Part shown: positions 1 to 11,000 of the stretch, piece after piece
Layout: each line of letters begins with the position of its first letter
Position numbering within the stretch: the first letter of the stretch is position 1
Assembly (NCBI RefSeq): GCF_901000735.1
Contig: NC_081549.1
Location: forward strand, 20,907,584-20,971,583
Direction of reading: 5' to 3'
DNA: 64,000 nucleotides
From: Corylus avellana
Taxonomy: Eukaryota; Streptophyta; Magnoliopsida; Fagales; Betulaceae
The notes under the pieces: model-generated
The model's database searches: none
What the model saw: only the letters and a program-made list of their open reading frames with translations
Told to the model about the DNA's origin: nothing
Made by a program: the position numbers and the translations under genes

Positions 1-918
1 GTTTTCTTGAAAATATTTTTCAACGGAAACCATTTTACGTCGAAGTAAACGGAGCCTCAATTGAAACGGACAAAAATTTGCTACAAACTGGTTTGAAGCT
101 AATTTATACAAACTTATTTAATAATATGATATGTGTCCCATAACTATTAAAAAAATATGTGAAAATCACATTTTATTAAAAAAAAAAAAATGTGATTCTC
201 ACATCTTAAGAGACACATGTCACTTTATTAAATATGTTTGTATGAATTAATAAAAATCTTCAACTAATAAATAATAAGGAAAACTTCACAAAACTTCTTA
301 ATTTTTACGCATTTTCGAATTGGCATGTGCATTAATGACAAGGGTGAGTAGCTGAGTTGCTATGTAGTTACCTAGCTATTTTTATTCAATTTAGCATTGT
401 ATTATAGTACTATCAATTGGTTGAACCTGACAAGCGTGTCCACTTTTAACTAGCTTAACGTGTGCCTATCTTCTTCTTTTTTACTTAAAGACCTTGATGT
501 GACCATGTCAATTTAATTAGTGATCAGCATGCAAAGGAAAGGTCAAAATTTCCTTTGCATTTTACGTTGAAGTAAACAAAAATATTTTTTGATGGAAACT
601 ATTTTATGTTGAAATAAGACCTGGCCTCTACTTGAATCAAGTGCAAAAGTCGGTGAAACACCGGACCAAATGGCATTTGGTATGATTTGAAAAGGTTATA
701 GGAGACAACCAAATTTGCTTGGCATTGCAAAGCCAAATTTCTATTTTTGATATTATTTACTAAAATTGGTAACTCGTAATTGCTTTTTAGTCTAGATTAA
801 TGATGCCTCCATTATTCAAAGCATTTGGATGCATAATCATACAAATTAAAGGTACGATTCATTAACATGAGCAAATAAGAAGATATTTATTAGACTTCTT
901 TCAAATGGACTTTTTGTC
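1..918. other. Noncoding AT-rich stretch with a duplicated segment
   Basis: I see no gene here. Bases about 266-552 are a clear second copy of 18050-18352, sharing a run around 'gcatgtgcattaatgacaag' and the whole following 200 bases with few changes. This ties the left edge of the window to the 5' side of the NPF array near 18 kb, so the region is probably another duplicated remnant of that locus. Confidence 0.6.
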
Positions 919-1295
919 GAACCTCTCTTGACAAGAAATCCTGTTTCGATCTCTAATGATCATGACACCCGTAAACAATTTTAGGGGTGATGAGATGGTT
1001 GAATTACTCTATTTTTTTATTTTTTTATTTTTTTCGAAATGATTCGACCACCTTGACAGTGCCGTGCGTCTTTGAATGTATACTAGTTTATTTATTTTTA
1101 CATTAATTCAATTTTCACTCACGCTTGAACCTCTCTCGATAAGAAATCATGTTTCAGTCTCTAATGATCACGACACCCCTAAACAATTTTAGGGGTGATG
1201 GGATGGCTCAACTACCCTAAAATTATTTTCGAAATGATTTCGGCCACCGCCAAAATCTAGAGGTTGTACCCTTGGCAGTGCCGTGTGTCCTTGCC
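919..1295. repeat. Two-copy direct repeat, period about 210 bp
   Basis: The segment starting 'gaacctctcttgacaag' at 919 recurs at 1129. Each copy contains a short inverted pair around 'acaattttaggggtg' and is followed by 'ttttcgaaatgatt' and 'cagtgccgtg'. The copies differ at many single bases, so the duplication is old. The family is not recognised. Confidence 0.6.
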
Positions 1296-2659
1296 CTTCT
1301 GAGAATGTGAGTTATTGTCCATTTGTCCATTTGCAAAGAATTTTTTGACGAGAGCTTATTGGTTAGCCAGATTGCACAAGGGATCAGGATTGCCCCCCCT
1401 TGTTCGTTAAGTTGGGATAAACTCACTGAGAAGGTTCGGTCCATAAAGTACGGTCTGAATCGCGCGGCCAGTCCTTTGCAAAAGCTCAATTCTCAATACT
1501 AGGTGGTCCACTTTTCAGTGGTCATCGGATCACATGGGCAGCTCCTTGATTGAACCCCCAAGGGCTCGATCGAGTTCAATTTGGACAAAATTGCACAACA
1601 ATTTAATGGCCTTGAGCAATGACACTCCCATGTGCAATCATCGCATTATATGGAAAGTTTCATACAGTTTGCTTGAGATCTGTTTGGCGTGCATGAAAAA
1701 CCCATTAATGAGCTTGGTTTTTCAGCGAATGTGGCCGGTCGAGAATGCTTATGAAATGCTAAGTTGGAAGCGGCCCATCCGACTACAATAAGTGCACCAA
1801 AAAATGCACTCTTAAAAACCTTGCAAGCTAACCAACTATACAAAAAAAGCAAATGCGCAAAAAAACCGAAAAAACTAGAGTCCAATCTTGAGATGTTTGC
1901 AGCATAGCATGAGTTTCATCAATAGCAGTAAAAGACAGAGGTGTGGTGACAACACGGATAATATATTTTACCGTTGAAGAATCTAAGAATCATAACTGCA
2001 ACTGATAAATCTCTTTTAACTGCAATAACAAGTCACAGCATGCAGCAAAACACGCATCATGTCAGACTGAATCAACGCCAAAAAAACAGTCTCCCACTCA
2101 ACAATAATACAACACAAGATGAAGGAGACTAAATCGAAGGCCAACCCAAAACATCATAAAAACAAAAACAAAAACATGTATATGTAATATGAAAGTGCAG
2201 ATGTTTTTACTTTATCCTTCTGTGTAATAATATATGCTTTCTTCTAATTATTCTAAACTTCAACAAATTGACAGGAGAGATTCCCCTGCAGAACTTCTCG
2301 AACACTCACCCTACTCGACAAAAATCCGTCCCATTGAGGTCACCTAATACGTAACCTTTTTGGCACGTAACAATAATATCATAACAAAACTAGAGGTAGC
2401 AGTAGAAACAAACGTCAACAGTACCCCACTGACTGCAGACAAAAATAATTGTGGCACCGGCCAAATCGCCATTTTTTCTTCTTTACCTCTCTACGCATAT
2501 TCTCTTTTCGGTAAAAGGAATATACTAAAATCACATTTTTATTATTGCGAGATAAAAATAAGATATATATAATATTATTTATTTGTAAAAAATAGTGAAT
2601 TTTGTTGGGGGAATAACTGCATCATTAATCAATTAGCTATAAGTCCGTTATGTCGCATA
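1296..2659. other. No recognised gene
   Basis: Bases 1300-1800 are richer in GC than their surroundings and hold open frames of 80-90 codons on both strands, but none resembles a protein I know and none shows splice context. Bases 1800-2659 are AT-rich with nothing recognisable. Confidence 0.5.
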
Positions 2660-2830
2660 CAGGGACGGAGCTAGCTTTGAGTTTGGAGAGGACTAAGGGT
2701 CAAAATTTGTTTGGGGAGGGACCAATTAGCAAAAAATACTTTAAATTATTATTATTTTTATCTTAATTTTTTTTCTTCTTATAATTTGGGTGAGGACCAA
2801 GGCTACTACCGGTTCCCCTAAATCCGTCCC
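2660..2830. mobile_element. Possible short inverted-repeat element (MITE-like)
   Basis: The stretch begins 'cagggacgga' and ends 'tccgtccc', giving an 8-base terminal inverted repeat around about 155 bases of noncoding DNA. Flanks 'gcata' and 'gcatg' match only partly, so a target-site duplication is not proven. A related start ('aaggacggag') is seen near 6442. The family is not assigned. Confidence 0.35.
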
Positions 2831-3142
2831 GCATGCATCCATAGCTATTTTCCAAGGAGTCCCTCACATTAAGAGGGGCACACATCTTCAAAATGAGGGA
2901 TTTCTCTCATTGTCATACTCACTCTCTATAACTCTAAATTTTTTCATTTAGTTTTCTTTAAGAGAATGCACTAACTTAAGATTGAAGTGTTTCAGTTCTT
3001 CTGAAGATTAATGACGGGAATTTTAGTAATCGTTTTCTCTATTTTGTAGGTGACCCAGCATCAGTCCGATCATAAAAAAAAGTTGTTTAAACAAAATAAT
3101 ATTTTAATTAATGCTCTTAATCAGGCTCAAACTTCCAGCAAT
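2831..3142. other. Noncoding, nothing recognised
   Basis: AT-rich DNA up to the target site of the LTR element; no gene, repeat or RNA is apparent. Confidence 0.5.
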
Positions 3143-3147
3143 ATAAG

Positions 3148-3404
3148 TGTTAGAGATAATATGTGGGTTGTCCCACATTGCCCAAGTGAGGAGAGGCTTT
3201 AGCCATTGGCTTGTATAAAAGCCTCATCCTCTTGTCCCACATTGCTAACATAGAAGGCTCATTCATAATCTCCTCTCTATAAATAGAGGCATTTGTATTC
3301 ATTATCATATACAAGACTCAATACAATGTAGTCCTATATGCTTCCGCTCTCTCTCTATTCTCTCTCTCTTTCTTCCGCTTCTATATCTCTCCATTACTCT
3401 AACA
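3148..3404 (+). repeat. 5' LTR
   Basis: It begins TGTTAGAGATAATATGTG and ends CTCTAACA, with a short perfect terminal inverted repeat (TGTTAGAG/CTCTAACA). A TATA box 'tataaata' lies at 3278-3285, and a CT-rich stretch fills the last 60 bases. Confidence 0.92.
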
Positions 3405-3417
3405 TGGTATCAAAGCC
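3405..3417 (+). other. Primer-binding site
   Basis: 'tggtatcaaagcc' abuts the 5' LTR and matches the usual Copia site complementary to the 3' end of initiator methionine tRNA (TGGTATCAGAGC) except for one base. Confidence 0.85.
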
Positions 3418-4715
3418 ACCTTCTCTTGCCTTCAATAAACGTCTTTGACGTTTTCCGGCGCTCCCTTCAGCGTCCTCCCAATTTCGGTCGTCGATCCACA
3501 GCCATCGGCTCTCCAAGCGCCTCCACGCTCCTCCGACAATTTCTGCCTAAGCCAATCGCGCCGCCACCGTGACTCCTCTTGGCCAAATAACCACCAAAAG
3601 TGGTGTCTTGGCCCTAGAACGGTGGATCTGTGCAATTTCAGCCTATTCCAGCGTTGCACGCGCCTCCACTCTCCGCCCTCAGAAACTGCCGTCTCTCCAA
3701 CGCGTGGCTGCCGCTCCTCCACACGCCTCCACCTATGTCGGATCTTCGTGGTTTTCACTCCGTTCGATAGATCCGGGCAAGACGAGGCGAGAGCCGTCGA
3801 GTACAGCCTCATCGGAACCTCCACGTGCCACCACGCGCCGCTAGAAGCTTTTGACGTTCAATCCGGCGACGCCAGTGTTATCCGGCGAATCCTTCTCTCT
3901 GATCCTCACGGTTCTCTATCTTCTCCTCGAGGTTTTCAGCGTATCACTATAACGCTTGAAAGCCCGGAAGACAACCGTCCCAGAGCCGCCGCACACAGCC
4001 ATATCGGAGCCTTCACGCGCCTCCACGCGGAACCAGAAGCTCCGCGCGTGAGATCCACGCGCCAAGTCGCGCCGCCGTCCAGCCACCGCCTGACACGGTG
4101 GTCCGATTGCTTCCCTCAGGCCACCGTTGGATAGATCTGCTCCCCAGGATTCCAGAACAGGTCTCAGATCCTCCATGCGAGCCTTCACGCGCCTCCACGA
4201 TCCACCAGAAGCTCCGCGCGTGAGATCCACGCGCATCCACGCGTCCACGCGCTCCACGCTCCCACGCGCCTCCACGCGCCATCGCACCCAAGTGCCACGT
4301 CATCAGTGCCACGTCACCAGTCCACGTCACCGTGCCACGTCAACAGTATCAGTCTGACCTTGCCACGTCATCAGTGCCACGTCAGCGTTGACTTTGACCA
4401 CTGAAAAAAAAAAAAGTTGACCAGGTGTTTCCTACTCAATTTTTCGTCCTGATTTCAAATTTGTGGTCTATTTTTACTTTTGGCATCTCTATATGGCAGA
4501 AAACAAGACTCTTCTTCAAGTTTAGGCGTTTGTTTTATGCGGTTCAAGTTGGTTTATGCTTGTTCAATTCGGTTTTATAACCTGTTCTTTGGCGCAATTC
4601 AATCCGGTTCATTCTTCTAGCGGATGGCACTCTCGGGTCAGACCAATCTTTCCTTAGGTCCATGGGTTTTCGGGCCAAAGATGCCCCTTTCAACCGGCCC
4701 ACGTATCAGTCTGAC

Positions 4716-5090
4716 CTCTTCAACCGGCCCTGCTTATCTCAGCCGACAAGGCGAGACGGTCCAAGGGTTTCAGGCATGATTAGCCTCTTCTACCGGCCCT
4801 GCTTATCTCAGCCGATCAGGCGAGACGATCTACTAGTTAGATGGGCCAGACTTTAGTTCAGCCGACAAGGCGGGACGGTCCAAGGGTTTTCAGGCATGAT
4901 TAGCCTCTTCAACCGGCCCTGCTTATCTCAGCCGACAAGGCGAGACGGTCCAAGGGTTTCAGGCATGATTAGCCTCTTCAACCGGCCCTGCTTATCTCAG
5001 CCGATCAGGCGAGACGATCTACTAGTTAGATGGGTCAGACTTTCGTTCAGCCGACAAGGGGAGACGGTCCAAGGGTTACGGGCCAAACAA
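4716..5090 (+). repeat. Two-copy higher-order tandem repeat inside the LTR element
   Basis: A unit of about 189 bp beginning 'ctcttcaaccggccctgc' at 4716 is repeated at 4905. Each unit is itself built from two related halves sharing 'cggccctgcttatctcagcc'. The repeat leaves an open frame, but it looks like structure of the noncoding interior rather than a gene. Confidence 0.8.
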
Positions 5091-5359
5091 GCCCCTTTTA
5101 ACCGGCCTTGCTTTTCTCAGCCGACTAGTCGCGCTACTTCATTACTAGTATATGGTTTTCAAGTCAAATTACAACCAAGTGAACCAAGCTCCAGCTTAAA
5201 TGCATTGCTCAAATTCAGGCAGAATCCACCGGTCTCTAACAACTTTTATGGCGTTACTTCAGCAATTGTTTCGGCACAAGCATCTTTTTCGGCGAATTCC
5301 TTTTTCTTTCCCTTTTCGTTTATCCAAACTCAATTTTACACATTGAGTTTGAGGGGGGA

Positions 5360-5616
5360 TGTTAGAGATAATATGTGGGTTGTCCCACATTGCCCAAGTG
5401 AGGAGAGGCTTTAGCCATTGGCTTGTATAAAAGCCTCATCCTCTTGTCCCACATTGCTAACATAGAAGGCTCATTCATAATCTCCTCTCTATAAATAGAG
5501 GCATTTGTATTCATTATCATATACAAGACTCAATACAATGTAGTCCTATATGCTTCCGCTCTCTCTCTATTCTCTCTCTCTTTCTTCCGCTTCTATATCT
5601 CTCCATTACTCTAACA
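5360..5616 (+). repeat. 3' LTR
   Basis: Same length and, by eye, same sequence as the 5' LTR. It is preceded by a purine-rich tract 'gagtttgagggggga', the expected plus-strand primer. Confidence 0.92.
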
Positions 5617-5621
5617 ATAAG

Positions 5622-7597
5622 AAATATTTTAATGATTTTAAGAAAATAATTCAAAACCGTTACTAGGCGTTGCTAAACGGTTACCAAAAGTTGGCAATAT
5701 CATTTCCCTGCACGGAAGAACACACATTTTGTACAAGCAAAAGATCGTTTCGATGGAGTCGGCAACAAAAGGACCAACGACGAAGTACTTGAGCTTTCAA
5801 CGTACACCACACACACACAAAAAAAAAAAAAATGGAAAAAAAAAAAAATCTTTGGAAAAACACATGTTGTGTTTGACTGTTCGTCAGTGAAAAGATACTG
5901 CAGTTATCCGTACAGAAACGTCTTCCGTCTGCATCTGTTGACGTGGAGAGGCGAAGCTTCGCGGAAGCTGCGTGTGGGCGCAACAATTCTGGACGAGGAT
6001 GCTCAGCCGCGCGCGATGTTGATCCGGATTGGGATGGGACTGTCGACTGGGGGTATCCATGTGGGCTAGCTGGTTTTGGAATGAAGTGATAACGTGATAT
6101 GAGTGAGCTTTTATGGGAGTGTGGGAAATCATGAGCATGGCGTTAGAAAACACCGCTGGCATTTATCATGTATTGATGAGGAAGACAACAAAACGCTATT
6201 TTATATATATATATATATATTGCCTTCACACATCTTTGGGCCCAATATATTGCCTTCACACATCTTTGGGCCCAACAAATTTGATTTCCCACCAGGGAAA
6301 AAAAAAAAAAAAGATAAAATATATATGACCCGAAAAAGATGAAAACTAACAGTTGTTTATTTTCGATTTCACTTGAAATGAAGATAATCTTATTTTCTTC
6401 TAATGGTGGAAATTGAATCCAATTTAATTATGATACAAACAAGGACGGAGGAATAAGGGGGCCGGTACCCATTAAAATTTTTGGCTCTTGGCCCCTACCC
6501 ATACCAATCTTTGCCTTTGTCCATGGATGCAAAGAATATGAGATTAGACCATTGTTAATGAGTTTTCTCCCGATCTTACAATCTTCACCATATATTTGAA
6601 TCACATGAAATTGATCTTCATATATATTTAATAATTGGAGGCAAGCCACGTCCGAAAATTATTGGTGAATAAAATGATATGGGTAAGTTTTGGCAATTAA
6701 CAAGAATTGGGCTCAGAGAATATATATCAATGAAAATGATATAGAGGTTTGCTGTACAATGCATTCCCCCACCCATCTTCTCTCTTTAACATCTTGATTT
6801 CAAAAAAACAAAAAAAACAAAAAAAAAAAATTTAAGAGAGAGGAGATCATGGGTGGGAGAATGCGCAAAAGCATTTGCCAATGATATATGTGCATGGTTT
6901 TTGGCCTTTTTGTTTTTGTTTGTTGAGAAAGTTCAATGAGGTTAAGGAAATAAGACCTAATGAATAAGGGGTAGTTAATTATTTAACATATTGTAGATAT
7001 ATAATTGATTACGCAAACTTCTCTATCTCTACCTGTAAATTAGGTCAAGAAAACAACATCTTGTACCTCGCTCTTTAGTCAATGATTGAGTCATTGAGAG
7101 AAGAAATCATTCGCGAAACAACTAGTACTACGTACGTAGCTAAAACAACAAAACATTTAAAAGAGAAATGTGAAAAAACAAACATATTATAAGCCATTAA
7201 AGTTAGGTCCTTCCACCTAACCAAGAGACTCAAAAAAAAAGGTGGGGAGAGATTTATCGTATCAAAAAGAAATGTGGGGGCCTTAATTCATGGCCATTGA
7301 AGGTAAAATATTAAAGACAATTAAGCAAAGCAATTACTATAAAAGCACCAACCTTCTTCCATGAAAAAACTTGTGCTTGCAGAAACTCATCCATGGCACA
7401 AATTGCAGTAAGTGGCAAATATATAGACACCCGGAATTCAGATAAGCTTTTCTACTTGTACAGTTCTAAGATCTAGCGAAACTTCTTTCTACCTTCCTTA
7501 CCTTGGCGCTTAGCCACTTCAAAACAAGTGCATTTTAGAGAACAACAGGTTTGATGTTAGAACTTAATTAATTAATTAGGGGAAACCCTAATATTCC
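5622..7597. other. Noncoding stretch with small repeats
   Basis: No gene is recognised. Bases 5860-6070 are GC-richer and open in one frame for 66 codons, but the peptide is not familiar. A 30-bp unit with 'tgccttcacacatctttggg' occurs twice in tandem at 6217-6276, next to a TA microsatellite. The rest is AT-rich. Confidence 0.5.
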
Positions 7598-7610
7598 TCT
7601 TAAACAAATA

Positions 7611-7721
7611 TTTTTTTTTTTTTTTTCGACAAGTCCACAGAAGAGAGAGATGGTGGATTCCAACTAGTGACATTCGTTTCATTAAGCATAGTCGTTAGCT
7701 GATTGAGTTATTTCTTGGGGT
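7611..7721 (-). mobile_element. tRNA-derived SINE with perfect target duplication
   Basis: Read on the minus strand it has a polymerase III A-box-like 'taactcaatcagctaacg', a B-box-like 'agttggaatcc' and a terminal A tract (plus-strand T run at 7611). It is flanked by the 13-bp duplication TCTTAAACAAATA (7598-7610 and 7722-7734). It shares its plan with the SINE at 42410-42522, so it is probably the same family. Length is about 111 bp. Confidence 0.85.
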
Positions 7722-8038
7722 TCTTAAACAAATAATTGGGTAGGAGGCCAAGAATAACCTTTTTTTTTTGTTTTTTTTTTTAAGGGCTGAGAGCATGTTT
7801 GGGTGTGTGTTTGAAGGACCTAAAAGTGCGTTTAACACTCAAAAGTCTTTTCGAAAAAAAAAAACTACCCGTTTCGTAAAAAAATTGAAAGCGCTTTAAA
7901 GGGTCCAAAAAGTCAAAAAAATAGATTAAAAATGAAGCTTTTGCCAAAAAAATATTTTTTTAACTTAAAAGCTTTATTTTTCAAACGTAATCTCAAACAA
8001 GCTCTTAATTAATAAATTGGGCCGGTTGATTGGGTTTC

Positions 8039-8491
8039 TGATGCAGATCAGAGAGCTTCGTTTGTAAGCTTGTCTGCAACTGTACGGACAAGAGTTAACC
8101 CAAGAGCCTCGTCTACAAGTTCATCCAGAGACCGTCCGGACGCTTATGTTATTTTTCTGTTTTTCCTGCTTTATTTTTGTGACCATTTGGATGGCATTAT
8201 GTCTCGTCCGGACAGCTATCGTAGCTTCATAAACCGACTTTATTTCTGTTTACAATTATGGTTAGGAGTTTTGGGGTTATAAATACATACTTGTAACCCT
8301 AAGAACGCAACTTTTGATATTATTTGAGTTTTGTTCAATAAAAATACTTAGAGTTGAGTTTCTTCATTTTTTTTTTTCTTAAATCCTAGATAAACTCTAG
8401 TGTTTTGAGATTATAGACTCAAGATCTAGAATTATTTATTCCTTCTTATTGTTTCTGTTTTCTCTGCATCCTACTTAGTCACGATGCATCA
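8039..8491 (+). mobile_element. Solo LTR, 453 bp
   Basis: The segment begins TGATGCAG and ends TGCATCA (7-base inverted termini, TG...CA) and is flanked by the 5-bp duplication GTTTC (8034-8038 and 8492-8496). Inside are a TATA-like 'ttataaata' near 8278 and 'aataaaaat' near 8338, in the order expected for an LTR promoter and polyadenylation signal. No interior or second LTR is present, so it is most simply the product of LTR-LTR recombination. The superfamily cannot be told from the LTR alone. Confidence 0.82.
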
Positions 8492-8496
8492 GTTTC

Positions 8497-10206
8497 TCTA
8501 TGCGTAATTTAGAGAAAATTTTTATTCTAAGCATTAATAAGGTAATTAATTGCTATGGGCCGTGATTCTAAGCACGCTAGGCTATTTTTTTTTTTTTTTT
8601 TAATATTAAAAAAAAAAAAAAGAAAAAAAAAATTTGCTTTACTTCACCCAATTGCTATAATTCGTGCCCATTTCAAGAAAAATGGAGAAAAACAAATTTA
8701 TAGTCAAAATGACTCCTCTACGTTTCACTGTCTGCTTGAAATGGAGAGCACCCTAATCCCTTTCAACAATGACAGAGCAGCAACGTCCTTTTAAGTCGCT
8801 TCAAGCTCAAGCATTAAAGGATTACCGCCATAACCTGCCATCTAATTTGTACGGGCTTGCGAAGTTTCCACGAAGTTTCCCTCATGCCAGTACGGTACGG
8901 TGAGTTGTACGTCATCATATATAAATGATTGAGCTATAGCAGAAAGCTTGGCCCTCCTGATACTGCTATATATTTATATATATCTTGTTTAGAATCAAAA
9001 GGAAAATGACATTAATACACAGACAATGCATGCAAAACGTAAAAACAGCGAAGATTTAAAAGATCTCGGGAGTCGGCCGGGTTGGGTTCATTGATACCAC
9101 AAGATGTTTCTATGGATAAAAACACTCGTCAATTGTTCCGGACGCATAACCCAACAAAATAGAAAATGTTGCGTGGTTTACAATTTTCTTGTTTTGTTCA
9201 GCTCTATTTACTTGGTGATCAGTTAGCTGCCTTTAGAGTTTTTGACTTGTGTCCATTAATGAAAGTTAAGAGTTTTTGACTTGTGTTCATTATTGAGCAT
9301 ATTAATTTGTTTACAGGAAGAAGTAGAGTTCATGGGAAGCTCTTGCTGATTGGTCAGACCCAACTTTTTAACCTTTTACTGTTGACTGTTTTCAGAATGA
9401 GTTTTGACTTTTTTTTTTTGAATTATTATATATAATATTAATGATACAGATAAAATATGTAAACACGTACAAGATATGGACATAAATGGTACAAATAAAC
9501 TATTCGATCTCTAGATTATTTTAATTAATGGGCATTATGTTAGAATTTGGAACTTGCTAGAAATGTAAAATTAGAAGATCGATAGAAGATCCAATAGAAA
9601 AATATGACATATATTGTTTGTAGAATTATAACTAAGGTTGCTAGAATTTCAAGTAGAGCTAGCTGTCAAATGTCCAAATACAAGTGCCCTTAATATTTGG
9701 GTTGATGGTACGTTGGATGCAATAAGGTTTTTCATTGCAATGAGGGCACCTGAACATCTCCTTATTCGGGATCAATCTGTTTGACTAAACAGTGCAATAG
9801 GCAGTTTTATTGCACGAAATCTATTTGAATTCTGATATCTTGCCAAATATCATTTAGCAACAAAAGTAATATATGTTATTCTTCACACCTATTTATCATA
9901 TTCACTTCACACCGGACGTGACATGTTTAATTTAAGTGACTTTCTTTTTTTTTAAAAAAAAGTCGATTAACATAAAAATTCACTTAAAATACATATCAAT
10001 AGCCGATATAAAATGAATGTGAAGAGTAACATTACTCGTAGAGACAAATATATCTATTTATCTATGATTTGTTTTATTTTTTGGATGAATTAAAATTTTT
10101 AAACGGATATATACTAAAAAAAATAAAAAAATAAAGGAGAAACTTCGAGGAAGATGCCAGCTTCTTGAATTACAAGCCTGCCATAATAATCGAGTTCTCT
10201 CTTCCC
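8497..10206. other. Noncoding stretch upstream of the CAX fragment
   Basis: Contains an A/T foldback at about 8586-8632 and AT-rich DNA. No gene is recognised. The last few hundred bases presumably hold the original promoter of the exchanger gene fragment. Confidence 0.5.
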
Positions 10207-10215
10207 TATTTATAA
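10207..10215 (+). promoter_or_regulatory. TATA box of the CAX fragment
   Basis: 'tatttataa' lies about 125 bases before the ATG at 10339, a normal plant TATA-to-ATG distance. The bases between look like an ordinary 5' leader. Confidence 0.5.
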
Positions 10216-10338
10216 CAGTAGGTCTCTCGAACCCTTAGAGGCACAAAGAGACACAGAAAAATAGTAACTTCTAAAGAGTACTGGACAGCCGGTCTTGCTA
10301 TACAACAGTTTGGACGTTTTGTGTCAGCAACGACATAC

Positions 10339-11000
10339 ATGGCTTCTTCACAAAGCAGCTCTCACCAAGAGCCATGGCTGTTGGAAAATGGCAACCTCAA
10401 GAGCTTGACCAAGGAGATGCGGCACGGCCATGGCCGCACCGCGCACAACCTCTCCGCGACGTCGCTCCGAAAGAAGTCAGACCTCACACTTATCTCGAAG
10501 ATTCCTTATGTCTGTCTCAGACAGATGTTGGCTAATCTTCAGGAGGTTGTTTTTGGGACCAAGCTTTTTGTACTCTTCCCAGCCATCCCCCTTGCCATTC
10601 TAGCAGAGTGTTATGGTTTTGGAAGAGTAAGTTCTTCTTCTTCTTCTTATCCAAAATATATTTTCATGCATATAAAATTAAAAATATATGGTTTTCGAGA
10701 ATTTTATGAATGAATTCGATCTGGGACTTTTTAATTAAATAATATATATAAATATAATTTCTTTTGCCTGAAAACAACTGGCTTGATTGCATTATAAAGT
10801 GTGAAAATGACTGATTCAATTTATATATATATACAGCTCAACATGCCCTCGAAAAATTTACTTCTTATTTATTTCCTATATATGTATTTATTTAGTAACC
10901 ATATATAACCGTTGTGATTCTTTTGCAAACAGCCCTGGGTTTTTGCTTTGAGCTTACTTGGACTTATACCACTTGCTGAACGTGTGAGCTTCTTGACAGA
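10339..11000 (+). pseudogene. Vacuolar cation/proton exchanger (CAX), exons 1-2 only
   Basis: Exon 1 (10339-10626, 96 codons) starts MASSQSSSHQEPWLLENG and runs through an RHGHGRTAHN block to LFPAIPLAILAECYGFGR; it ends at a clean donor (gtaagt). Exon 2 (10933-11000) follows a cag acceptor, encodes PWVFALSLLGLIPLAERVSF and ends at another gtaagt. This is the regulatory N-terminus and first membrane segment of plant CAX1/CAX3-type antiporters, which load Ca2+ into the vacuole in exchange for protons. The next expected block (TGPTVGGLLNATCGN-type, first repeat of the exchanger) was not found anywhere downstream, and a full CAX has about eleven transmembrane segments. Both exons and their splice sites are undamaged, so the truncation looks recent or the copy is a partial duplicate. 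It cannot make a transporter. Confidence 0.75.

Larger units (their letters stand above)
3143..5621 (+). mobile_element. Non-autonomous Copia-type LTR retrotransposon, complete
   Basis: Two 257-bp LTRs (3148-3404 and 5360-5616) bracket a 1955-bp interior. By eye the LTRs are identical. The element is flanked by the 5-bp target duplication ATAAG (3143-3147 and 5617-5621). The LTRs start TGTTAGAG and end CTCTAACA. A primer-binding site of initiator-Met-tRNA type follows the 5' LTR, and a purine tract (about 5345-5359) precedes the 3' LTR. No gag, protease, integrase, reverse transcriptase or RNase H is visible, so it would have to move with enzymes from another Copia element. The interior has a GC-rich part (about 3440-4400) full of variants of 'cgcctccacgcg' and 'gccacgtcatcag', then a tandem repeat. 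At 2.5 kb it is larger than a typical TRIM and smaller than a typical LARD. Identical LTRs imply a recent insertion. Confidence 0.92.

Noticed and set aside
3445..4134. Open frame of 229 codons in GC-rich DNA
   Set aside because: It lies in the noncoding interior of the LTR element, is made of repeated 'cacgcgcctccacg' motifs, has similar open frames on other strands and resembles no protein.
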